Source: Rhodocyclaceae bacterium | Lineage (GTDB): Bacteria > Pseudomonadota > Gammaproteobacteria > Burkholderiales > Rhodocyclaceae | Reading direction: 5' to 3' | Assembly: GCA_020849155.1 (NCBI GenBank) | Contig: JADLGU010000399.1 | Location: forward strand, 1 to 5,937 | Length of the DNA: 5,937 bases | Part shown: positions 1-5,345 of the stretch, in pieces | Position numbering within the stretch: position 1 is the stretch's first letter | How the letters are laid out: each line of letters starts with the position of its first letter | Notes under the pieces: generated by a model | What the model was told of the DNA's origin: nothing | Database searches by the model: none | The model's input: the letters and a program-made list of their open reading frames with translations, nothing else | Program-made: the position numbers and the translations under genes

Positions 1-320
1 ACAACTTCGAGCACAGCAACGTCGACTTCCTGCTGCACGCCTTCGGTGCGCACGAGGGCAACGCGCAGCACCTGATGGCGCAGCAGCTGGCGCTGCCCGC
101 CTATGAGCAGGTCCTCAAGGCAGCCCACACCTTCAACCTGCTCGATGCGCGCGGCGCCATTTCCGTCACCGAGCGCGCCGCCTACATCGGCCGCATCCGC
201 AACCTGGCGCGCAGCGTGGCGCAGAGCTACGTCGACAGCCGCGCCCGCCTTGGCTTCCCGATGGCGCCGAAAGCCTGGGCCGACGAAGTGACCGCCGCGC
301 TGGCGAAGAGGGCGGACTGA
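1..320 (+). CDS. glyQ: Glycyl-tRNA synthetase alpha subunit, 3' part only
   Basis: This is the C-terminal 105 residues of the alpha subunit of the heterotetrameric (alpha2beta2) bacterial glycyl-tRNA synthetase, which carries the class II catalytic core that activates glycine and charges tRNA-Gly in the cytoplasm. The reading frame is open from base 3 and the gene starts left of the window. Recognition rests on the family-typical C-terminal segments LPAYEQVLKAAHTFNLLDAR, GAISVTER, and the ending SRARLGFPM, which closely match my memory of E. coli and betaproteobacterial GlyQ. The usual length is about 300 residues, so roughly the last third is seen and the catalytic motifs are outside the window. 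After GFPM there is a tail of about 17 residues (APKAWADEV...), longer than in E. coli. The stop is one base before the glyS start, as expected for a glyQS operon. Confidence 0.96.
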   Translation, partial: NFEHSNVDFLLHAFGAHEGNAQHLMAQQLALPAYEQVLKAAHTFNLLDARGAISVTERAAYIGRIRNLARSVAQSYVDSRARLGFPMAPKAWADEVTAALAKRAD

Positions 321-321
321 G

Positions 322-2427
322 ATGGCGACGAAGAACCTGCTGGTCGAACTGTTCGTCGAGGAACTGCCGCCGAAGGCGCTGAAGAAACTCGGCGAATCCT
401 TCGCCGCCGCGCTGGCGGCGAGCCTCAAGACGCATGGCCTGCTCGACGCGGGCGCGGGGGTAACGCCCTATGCCTCGCCGCGCCGCCTGGCGGCATACGT
501 CATGGCGGTCTCCGCCAAGGCGGCCGACAAAGCTGTGCAGCAGAAGCTGATGCCGGTCTCGGTGGCGCTCGATGCCGCCGGCAAGGCCACGCCGGCGTTG
601 CTGAAGAAGCTCGCCGCGCTGGGCGCGGATGCATCGGTCGTGCCGCAACTCAAGCGGACCATGGACGGCAAGGCCGAGGCGCTGTTCCTCGACACAGTGG
701 TGCCAGGCGCGACGCTGGCCGAAGGCCTGCAGGCGGCGCTGGAAGCCGCGCTCGCCGGACTGCCGATTCCCAAGGTGATGAGCTACCAGCTCGCCGATGG
801 CTGGAGCAGCGTGAACTTCGTCCGCCCCGCGCACAAGCTTGTCGCGCTGCACGGCGCCGAGGTGGTGCCGGTCAGCGTGCTCGGCCTTGCCGCCGGCCGC
901 GAGACGCAGGGCCACCGCTTCGAAGCTGCGAACCCGATCTTCTCGATCCGCGACGCCGACACCTACGCGCAGCAGATGGAAACGGAAGGCGCGGTGATTG
1001 CCGGCTTCGCTGAGCGCCGCACCGAGATCGAGAAACAACTCAATGCTGCCGCCGCGAAGGAGAACCTGCAGCCGATCGAGGACGAGGCGCTGCTCGATGA
1101 AGTGACGGCGCTGGTCGAGCGGCCGAACGTGCTTACCTGCCAGTTCGAGCAGGAATTCCTCGACGTGCCGCAGGAATGCCTGATCCTCACCATGAAGGCC
1201 AACCAGAAGTACTTTCCGCTGCTCGACGCCGCCGGCAGGCTGACCAACAAGTTCCTCGTCGTCAGCAATATCCGGCCGGACGATCCCTCGGCGGTGATCG
1301 GCGGCAACGAGCGCGTGGTGCGCCCGCGGCTGGCCGACGCCAAGTTCTTCTTCGATCAGGACCGGAAGAAGTCGCTGGCCGACCGCATCCCCGGGCTGGC
1401 GAAAGTCGTCTACCACAACAAGCTCGACACCCAGGGCGCGCGCGCGCAGCGCGTGGCGGCCATCGCTAGCGCCATCGGCATGGCGCTCGGTGGCGAGGTG
1501 CTGGCCCAGCAGGCCGACCAGGCGGCACTCCTGTCGAAGGCGGATTTGCTTACCGACATGGTCGGCGAGTTCCCGGAATTGCAGGGCGTCATGGGTCGCT
1601 ACTACGCCTTGCACGATGGCTTGCCCACCGAGATTGCCGACGCCATCGAGGACCACTACAAGCCGCGCTTCGCCGGCGACGAACTGCCGCGCAACCAAGT
1701 CGGCATTTGCGTGGCGCTGGCCGACAAGTTGGAGACGCTTGCCGGCATGTTCGGCATCGGCCAGCTGCCCACCGGCGACAAGGATCCTTTCGCCCTGCGC
1801 CGCCATGCGCTGGGCGTGATCCGCATGCTGGTCGAGAAAGGCATCTCGCTCGGACTCGACCGCCTTGTCAATGCGGCCTTCGAGGCGTTCCCGAAGGGCA
1901 TGCTGGGAGACGCGCACGCCGATCTGGAGACATTTGTCTTCGAACGTTTTGCGGGACTGCTGCGTGAAGAGGACTATACGGCGCAGGAAGTCGACGCGGT
2001 GTTGTGCCTGCGCCCGGTGAGACTGGATCTGGTGCCGAAGCAGCTCGCCGCCGTGCGCGCCTTCGCCGCGCTGCCCGAAGCGGCCAGCCTCGCCGCCGCC
2101 AACAAGCGCGTCGGCAACATCCTGAAAAAAGTCGGTGTCCCTGTGACGGCGAAAGTCGACGCGGCGCTGCTGCGGGAGGCGGCGGAGGTCGCCCTCCACG
2201 CCGCGCTGGCCGAGGTCAGGCCGCAGGCCGACGCCGCCTTCGAGCGGGGCGACTACGCCGCCTCGCTGCAATCCCTGGCGGCGCTGAGGGGGCCGGTGGA
2301 CGCTTTCTTCGACGGTGTGATGGTGAATGCCGAGGACGCTGCCTTGAGAACCAACCGCCTCGGCCTGCTCGCCACGCTGCATGCCGCCATGAACCGCGTC
2401 GCCGACCTGTCCCGCCTAAGCGCATGA
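322..2427 (+). CDS. glyS: Glycyl-tRNA synthetase beta subunit
   Basis: The 701-residue beta subunit binds tRNA-Gly and is required with GlyQ for charging; E. coli GlyS is 689 residues, so this is full length. Diagnostic segments in order are LLVELFVEELPPKAL at residues 6-20, NQKYFPLL at 294-301, the IGGNERVVRPRLADAKFFF block just after it, KADLLTDMVGEFPELQG at 406-422 followed by VMGRYYA, and GDKDPFALRR at 485-494. The last ~90 residues (through FFDGVMVNAEDAALRTNRL) look like the DALR-type anticodon-binding domain. The ATG follows the glyQ stop by one base, and AGAGGG at 307-312 lies 9 nt upstream as a plausible ribosome binding site. The start is therefore well supported. The 3' end overlaps gmhB by 4 nt (ATGA). 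A long open frame runs antisense through most of the gene, which I regard as a composition artefact. Confidence 0.98.
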   Translation: MATKNLLVELFVEELPPKALKKLGESFAAALAASLKTHGLLDAGAGVTPYASPRRLAAYVMAVSAKAADKAVQQKLMPVSVALDAAGKATPALLKKLAALGADASVVPQLKRTMDGKAEALFLDTVVPGATLAEGLQAALEAALAGLPIPKVMSYQLADGWSSVNFVRPAHKLVALHGAEVVPVSVLGLAAGRETQGHRFEAANPIFSIRDADTYAQQMETEGAVIAGFAERRTEIEKQLNAAAAKENLQPIEDEALLDEVTALVERPNVLTCQFEQEFLDVPQECLILTMKANQKYFPLLDAAGRLTNKFLVVSNIRPDDPSAVIGGNERVVRPRLADAKFFFDQDRKKSLADRIPGLAKVVYHNKLDTQGARAQRVAAIASAIGMALGGEVLAQQADQAALLSKADLLTDMVGEFPELQGVMGRYYALHDGLPTEIADAIEDHYKPRFAGDELPRNQVGICVALADKLETLAGMFGIGQLPTGDKDPFALRRHALGVIRMLVEKGISLGLDRLVNAAFEAFPKGMLGDAHADLETFVFERFAGLLREEDYTAQEVDAVLCLRPVRLDLVPKQLAAVRAFAALPEAASLAAANKRVGNILKKVGVPVTAKVDAALLREAAEVALHAALAEVRPQADAAFERGDYAASLQSLAALRGPVDAFFDGVMVNAEDAALRTNRLGLLATLHAAMNRVADLSRLSA

Positions 2428-2957
2428 AACTCGTCATCCTCGACCGCGACGGCGTCATCAACCACGACAGCGACCAGTTCATCAAGTCGCCCGAGGAGTG
2501 GCGGCCGATACCGGGCAGCCTGGAGGCGATCGCCCGGCTGGCGCAGTGGGGCTACCGCGTAGTGGTGGCGACCAACCAGTCGGGCATCGGCCGCGGCCTG
2601 TTCGACATGGACGCGCTCAATGCCATCCACGACAAGATGATCAAGGCGGTGGCGCTGGCCGGCGGACGCATCGATTCGATCTTCTTCTGCCCGCACGCGG
2701 CGGACTCGACCTGCGAGTGCCGCAAGCCGCGTCCCGGCATGCTGCGCGAGGTCGCGCAGCGCTACAGCGCCGACCTCACGGGCGTGCCGGCGGTCGGCGA
2801 CAGCCTGCGCGATCTGCAGGCCGCCGCCGCCGTCGGCGCCCAGCCGATATTGGTGCTGACCGGCAAGGGAGCGAAGACCCGCGAGCATTCCGACCTGCCG
2901 CGCGACACCCTGGTGTTTCCCGATCTGGCCGCCGCCGCGGCGCATCTGGCGGCATGA
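2424..2957 (+). CDS. gmhB: D-glycero-D-manno-heptose 1,7-bisphosphate 7-phosphatase
   Basis: GmhB removes the 7-phosphate from heptose 1,7-bisphosphate in the cytoplasm on the route to ADP-heptose, the precursor of the LPS inner core. The product has 177 residues (E. coli about 191). HAD-superfamily motifs are visible: DRDGVIN at 7-13 with nucleophile D7 and acid/base D9, TNQSG at 50-54, R100-K101 in CRKPRPGM, and GDSLRD with D126 and D130. A structural zinc site is present as C89, H91, C97 and C99 in CPHAADSTCEC. The loop between H91 and C97 is shorter than in E. coli and resembles my memory of Bordetella bronchiseptica GmhB. The ATG at 2424 overlaps the glyS stop as ATGA and places DRDG at the usual distance from the N-terminus. 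No good Shine-Dalgarno sequence precedes it, so translation is probably coupled to glyS. The other ADP-heptose genes are not in this window. Confidence 0.95.
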   Translation: MKLVILDRDGVINHDSDQFIKSPEEWRPIPGSLEAIARLAQWGYRVVVATNQSGIGRGLFDMDALNAIHDKMIKAVALAGGRIDSIFFCPHAADSTCECRKPRPGMLREVAQRYSADLTGVPAVGDSLRDLQAAAAVGAQPILVLTGKGAKTREHSDLPRDTLVFPDLAAAAAHLAA

Positions 2958-3727
2958 GCATGAAGTCGCCCAGGCCGACGCTGCCGATCATGCTGCGTTC
3001 GGCGCTCTTCATGCTGATCCTGGTGGCGTTCACCATCCCCTACGCCCTGGGCGTCATGCTCTGCTTCCCGCTGCCGCACCGCTGGCGCCGACGCTCGGTG
3101 GTGCCCTGGGTGGTCACGGCGACCTGGTTGATCAAGCACCTGCTCGGCATCGACTACCGTGTGCTCGGCCGCGAGAACATCCCCGACCGCCCTGCGGTGA
3201 TCCTGGCCAAGCACCAGTCGGCCTGGGAGACCATCGTGCTGCAGATGATCTTTCCGTGGACGCTGTTTGTCTGGAAGAAGGAATTGAAGATGCTGCCCTT
3301 CTTCGGCTGGGCGCTGGCGGCGACGCCGATGATCTCGGTGGATCGGACCGGCGGCAAGGAATCGCTGCGCCAGCTGGTGGAACAGGGCCGGCTGCGCCTC
3401 GGCCAGGGTTACTGGGTGATCATTTTCCCGGAAGGCACGCGCACGCCGGTCGGGACTCACCGCCGCTACAAGATCGGCGGCGCCCACCTGGCCGTCGAGA
3501 CCGGCGCGCCGGTGGTGCCGGTGGCGCTCAACTCGGGCGAGTTCTGGAGCCGACAGGCCTTCATCAAGTATCCCGGCACCGTGACGGTCAGTGTCGGGCC
3601 GGCGATTGACCCGGCCGGGCTCGCGGCGGAAGATGTGAACACCCGCGCCGAAGCCTGGATGGAAGCCGAAATGCGCCGCATCTGCCCGCACCGCTACCCC
3701 GACAATGCCGCCCGACCCGCAGCTTGA
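2954..3727 (+). CDS. plsC: 1-acyl-sn-glycerol-3-phosphate acyltransferase family protein (PlsC-like)
   Basis: This predicted inner-membrane enzyme would transfer an acyl chain to lysophosphatidic acid to make phosphatidic acid, the precursor of membrane phospholipids. The product has 257 residues (E. coli PlsC is 245). A hydrophobic N-terminal membrane segment spans about residues 12-38. The acyltransferase blocks follow in family order: KHQSAWE at 86-92 (catalytic H87), a WKKEL/PFFGW block at 107-119, FPEGTR at 158-163, and VVPVALN at 187-193. Motif I is HX4E (H87...E92) rather than the textbook HX4D; I recall this KHQS[AT]WET form in betaproteobacterial relatives. The ATG at 2954 overlaps the gmhB stop as ATGA. 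A second in-frame ATG two codons on, at 2960, is an alternative start. The 3' end overlaps the next gene by 23 nt. Acyl-acceptor specificity is not readable here, so another lysophospholipid acceptor is possible. Confidence 0.9.
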   Translation: MSMKSPRPTLPIMLRSALFMLILVAFTIPYALGVMLCFPLPHRWRRRSVVPWVVTATWLIKHLLGIDYRVLGRENIPDRPAVILAKHQSAWETIVLQMIFPWTLFVWKKELKMLPFFGWALAATPMISVDRTGGKESLRQLVEQGRLRLGQGYWVIIFPEGTRTPVGTHRRYKIGGAHLAVETGAPVVPVALNSGEFWSRQAFIKYPGTVTVSVGPAIDPAGLAAEDVNTRAEAWMEAEMRRICPHRYPDNAARPAA

Positions 3728-3743
3728 TCTGCCGCTCGGCCGG
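3705..3743 (+). repeat. Diverged direct repeat, copy 1 (plsC tail / 168-residue protein head)
   Basis: Aligned without gaps to 4189-4227, 28 of 39 bases agree. Shared blocks include CAGCTTGA (3720-3727) and CTGCCG (3729-3734). The block starts at the ATG of one gene and contains the TGA of the preceding gene at the same offset as in copy 2. I interpret it as the trace of a tandem duplication of the metallopeptidase gene start. Part of the similarity could instead reflect a conserved QL[DE]LP peptide. Confidence 0.55.
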
Positions 3744-4211
3744 CAGTTGGCGGCGCCGCGCCGGGCGCGCCGAGCGCCGGCCGCCCCGACCTGGCGCAAC
3801 GACTCCCCCATGACTTATCTCGGCCGCAGCGTCACCTTGCGGCTCGACGGCGCCCGCGAGCGCGCCGAACTGGTCGTCGACACCTTGTATCTGCCACTGC
3901 CGCCCGAGGCCGAGGCGGCGCAGATCCGCGACCGCGCCCTGGGCTGGCTGCAGGGCGAGGCGAAGCGCCTGCTCGGCGAGCGCCTGGCCGCGTGCGCGCA
4001 GAGACTGGCCATGCCGGCGCCGGCCTGGCAACTGGCCTTCACCGCCAGCCTGAGCGCCGAGATTGCCGCCGACGGGCGCCTGCGCCTGCCCTGGCGCCTG
4101 GCGCAACTGGCCGCCGAGGACATCGACCGGCGCCTGCTGGCGCTGCTGGAGCCGTTGCGCGCACGCGCCGGAGCGCGGGATCTCTGGGATGCTGCGCCTC
4201 TTCCAGCTTGA
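3705..4211 (+). CDS. Degenerate YgjP-like (DUF45) paralogue lacking the zinc site; function unknown
   Basis: This 168-residue Ala/Arg/Leu-rich protein has no signal peptide or membrane segment that I can see. Residues 38-161 resemble the C-terminal half of the YgjP-like protein encoded next. LGRSVTLRL (39-47) matches the LG..V.R strand there, and WLQGEAKRLLGERLA fits the family's helix. From G91 to W161 the two align with no gap: GER/GER, RLRLPWRL/GIRLSWRL, D141/D203 and W161/W223. About one residue in three is identical over the first 42 positions. The zinc-binding HEMAH is ALLEP here (A146, L147, P150), the third ligand His is Gly, and RWGSC is replaced. The first ~80-residue segment of the neighbour is absent. 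The start at 3705 has no clear ribosome binding site, but its head QLDLP resembles QLELP of the neighbour. The alternative ATG at 3810 begins right at the homologous part. Homology is my inference from visual alignment. The gene could instead be an unrelated filler ORF, but its frame is intact and overlaps both neighbours neatly. Confidence 0.72.
   Translation: MPPDPQLDLPLGRQLAAPRRARRAPAAPTWRNDSPMTYLGRSVTLRLDGARERAELVVDTLYLPLPPEAEAAQIRDRALGWLQGEAKRLLGERLAACAQRLAMPAPAWQLAFTASLSAEIAADGRLRLPWRLAQLAAEDIDRRLLALLEPLRARAGARDLWDAAPLPA
3737..3783. repeat. GC-only inverted repeat near the start of the 168-residue gene
   Basis: CGGCCGGC at 3737-3744 is the perfect reverse complement of GCCGGCCG at 3776-3783, with a 31-nt spacer that is itself almost pure G and C. 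In mRNA this would form a stable structure about 10 nt after the plsC stop. It encodes the Arg/Ala-rich linker of the 168-residue protein and may be only a product of composition. No T-run follows, so it is not a conventional terminator. Confidence 0.35.
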
Positions 4212-4227
4212 ACTGCCGTTCTTCCGG
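4189..4227 (+). repeat. Diverged direct repeat, copy 2 (168-residue protein tail / YgjP-like head)
   Basis: Partner of the block at 3705-3743. The encoded heads are MLRLFQLELPFFR here and MPPDPQLDLPLGR there. In the overlapping frame both blocks end the previous protein with an alanine-rich tail (AAPLPA here, AARPAA there). CAGCTTGA lies at 4204-4211 and CTGCCG at 4213-4218. Confidence 0.55.
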
Positions 4228-4941
4228 CGGGCCGCGCCGCCGCAGGAAAGCCTGCGCCACATCCAGCTCGGCAACCGCATCGTCGACTACCGCCTGATCC
4301 GCTCCAGCCGACGCACGCTTGGCATGACCATCGACCAGCGCGGCCTGCGGGTCGGCGCCAGCCCGCGCACCTCCCTTGCCGACATCGAGCGCTTCCTGCG
4401 CCACAACGCCGCCTGGGTGCTGAAGAAGCTCGACGAATGGCACGGCCACGGCCAGGCGCGCCACCTGGCGGTCTGCGACGGCGCCCTGCTGCCGGTGCTG
4501 GGCGAGGACTGCGTGGTGCGCATCGAACCGGGCGCCAACCGCGTGCGCTGGGTTGGGCACAGCCTGATCCTGCAGGCGCGCCCCGACGCCGATTTGCGGC
4601 AGCTGGCGCGCCGTGCCCTGCGCAGCCGCGCGCTGGAGGTGTTCGGCGAGCGGGCGGCGCATTACGCGGCGCAGCTGCATCGGCCCTTGCCGCGGGTCGC
4701 GCTTTCCAACGCCCAGACGCGCTGGGGCAGCTGCAACGAGAAGACCGGCATCCGGCTGTCGTGGCGGCTGATCCATGCGCCGCCGCGGCTTGTCGACTAC
4801 GTGGTGGCCCACGAGATGGCGCATCTGGTGGAGATGAACCACTCGCCGCGCTTCTGGAAGGTGGTGGAACGGCTGTGCCCGGATTACCGCTCGGCGCGCG
4901 ACGAGCTCAAGCGCCTCGCTGCAACCTGCCCACAGCTATAA
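4189..4941 (+). CDS. YgjP-like zinc metallopeptidase domain protein (DUF45, M48-like)
   Basis: A 250-residue predicted cytoplasmic metalloprotein of the YgjP-like family (Pfam PF01863, formerly DUF45), whose physiological substrate is generally unknown. The N-terminal part shows the family pattern IQLGNRIVDYRLIRSSRRTL, TIDQRGLRV (48-55) and a helix ending in AAWVLKKLDEW (74-84). The C-terminal part carries RWGSC at 178-182, IRLSWRLIHAP (188-198), and the zinc site H208-E209-x-x-H212 in VVAHEMAHL, with NHSPRFW at 217-223 supplying H218 as the likely third ligand. All expected active-site residues are present. There is no signal peptide. The ATG at 4189 gives an N-terminus starting MLRLFQLELP and overlaps the upstream gene by 23 nt. 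GGAG at 4170-4173 is 15 nt away, too far to be a convincing ribosome binding site, so reinitiation after the upstream stop at 4211 is likely. An upstream in-frame ATG at 4063 would add a low-complexity extension unlike the family. Confidence 0.92.
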   Translation: MLRLFQLELPFFRRAAPPQESLRHIQLGNRIVDYRLIRSSRRTLGMTIDQRGLRVGASPRTSLADIERFLRHNAAWVLKKLDEWHGHGQARHLAVCDGALLPVLGEDCVVRIEPGANRVRWVGHSLILQARPDADLRQLARRALRSRALEVFGERAAHYAAQLHRPLPRVALSNAQTRWGSCNEKTGIRLSWRLIHAPPRLVDYVVAHEMAHLVEMNHSPRFWKVVERLCPDYRSARDELKRLAATCPQL

Positions 4942-4946
4942 ATGAA

Positions 4947-4954
4947 AAGGAAAG
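4947..4954 (+). promoter_or_regulatory. Ribosome binding site of gloA
   Basis: AAGGAAAG lies in the short A-rich gap between the metallopeptidase stop (4939-4941) and the gloA ATG at 4959. Its AGGA core (4948-4951) is 7 nt from the start codon. It is the clearest Shine-Dalgarno sequence in the operon and supports 4959 as the gloA start and independent ribosome entry there. Confidence 0.8.
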
Positions 4955-4958
4955 CCTG

Positions 4959-5345
4959 ATGCGCATCCTGCATACCATGCTCAGGGTCGGCGAACTCGAC
5001 CGCTCGATCCTGTTCTATACCGAAGTGCTCGGCATGCGGCTCCTGCGTCGCACCGATTACCCCGAGGGCAAATTCACCCTGGCCTTCGTCGGCTACCAGG
5101 ACGAGCGCGACGGCGCCGTACTGGAACTGACTTTCAACTGGGGCGTGGATAAATACGAGATCGGCAGCGGCTACGGCCATGTCGCGCTGGAGGTCGACGA
5201 CGCCTACGCCGCCTGCGCCGAGATCAAACGCCGCGGCGGCACGGTGACCCGCGAAGCCGGTCCGATGAAACACGGCAGCACGGTGATCGCCTTCGTGCAG
5301 GATCCCGACGGCTACAAGATCGAGTTGATCCAGAAGAAAATCTAG
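4959..5345 (+). CDS. gloA: Lactoylglutathione lyase (glyoxalase I)
   Basis: GloA converts the hemithioacetal of methylglyoxal and glutathione to S-lactoylglutathione in the cytoplasm, the first step of methylglyoxal detoxification. The 128-residue product is collinear with E. coli GloA (135 residues), lacking only its C-terminal tail. The four metal ligands fall at the same positions as in E. coli: H5, E56, H74 and E122. Conserved segments are LHTMLRVG (4-11), FYTEVLGM (19-26), ELTFNWGVDKYE (56-67), GYGHVAL (71-77), TREAGP (97-102) and DPDGYKIELI (115-124). The short form without extra loops fits the bacterial Ni/Co-dependent class rather than the Zn class; that is inferred from family knowledge. 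The gene follows the metallopeptidase by 17 nt, has its own ribosome binding site, and ends the + strand run. Its TAG overlaps the stop of the converging acyltransferase gene. Confidence 0.97.
   Translation: MRILHTMLRVGELDRSILFYTEVLGMRLLRRTDYPEGKFTLAFVGYQDERDGAVLELTFNWGVDKYEIGSGYGHVALEVDDAYAACAEIKRRGGTVTREAGPMKHGSTVIAFVQDPDGYKIELIQKKI

Noticed and set aside
166..2382. A 738-residue open frame on the - strand antisense to glyQ/glyS
   Set aside because: It mirrors the confidently identified glyS in a GC-rich genome where antisense stops are rare. Its product is a His/Arg/Gln-rich low-complexity sequence with no recognisable domain.
2762..3811. A 349-residue - strand open frame opposite gmhB and plsC
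   Set aside because: It is a shadow of two clearly identified + strand genes, has Arg/Ala/His-rich composition, and shows no motif or sensible start context.
4039..4842. A 267-residue - strand open frame opposite the metallopeptidase pair
   Set aside because: The + strand frame carries conserved HEXXH and RWGSC motifs; the antisense product is low-complexity and overlaps its full length.
4937..4943. TATAAAT as a possible -10 promoter element for gloA
   Set aside because: No -35-like hexamer lies at the right distance, and a start about 7 nt downstream would fall within the gloA ribosome binding site, leaving almost no leader.
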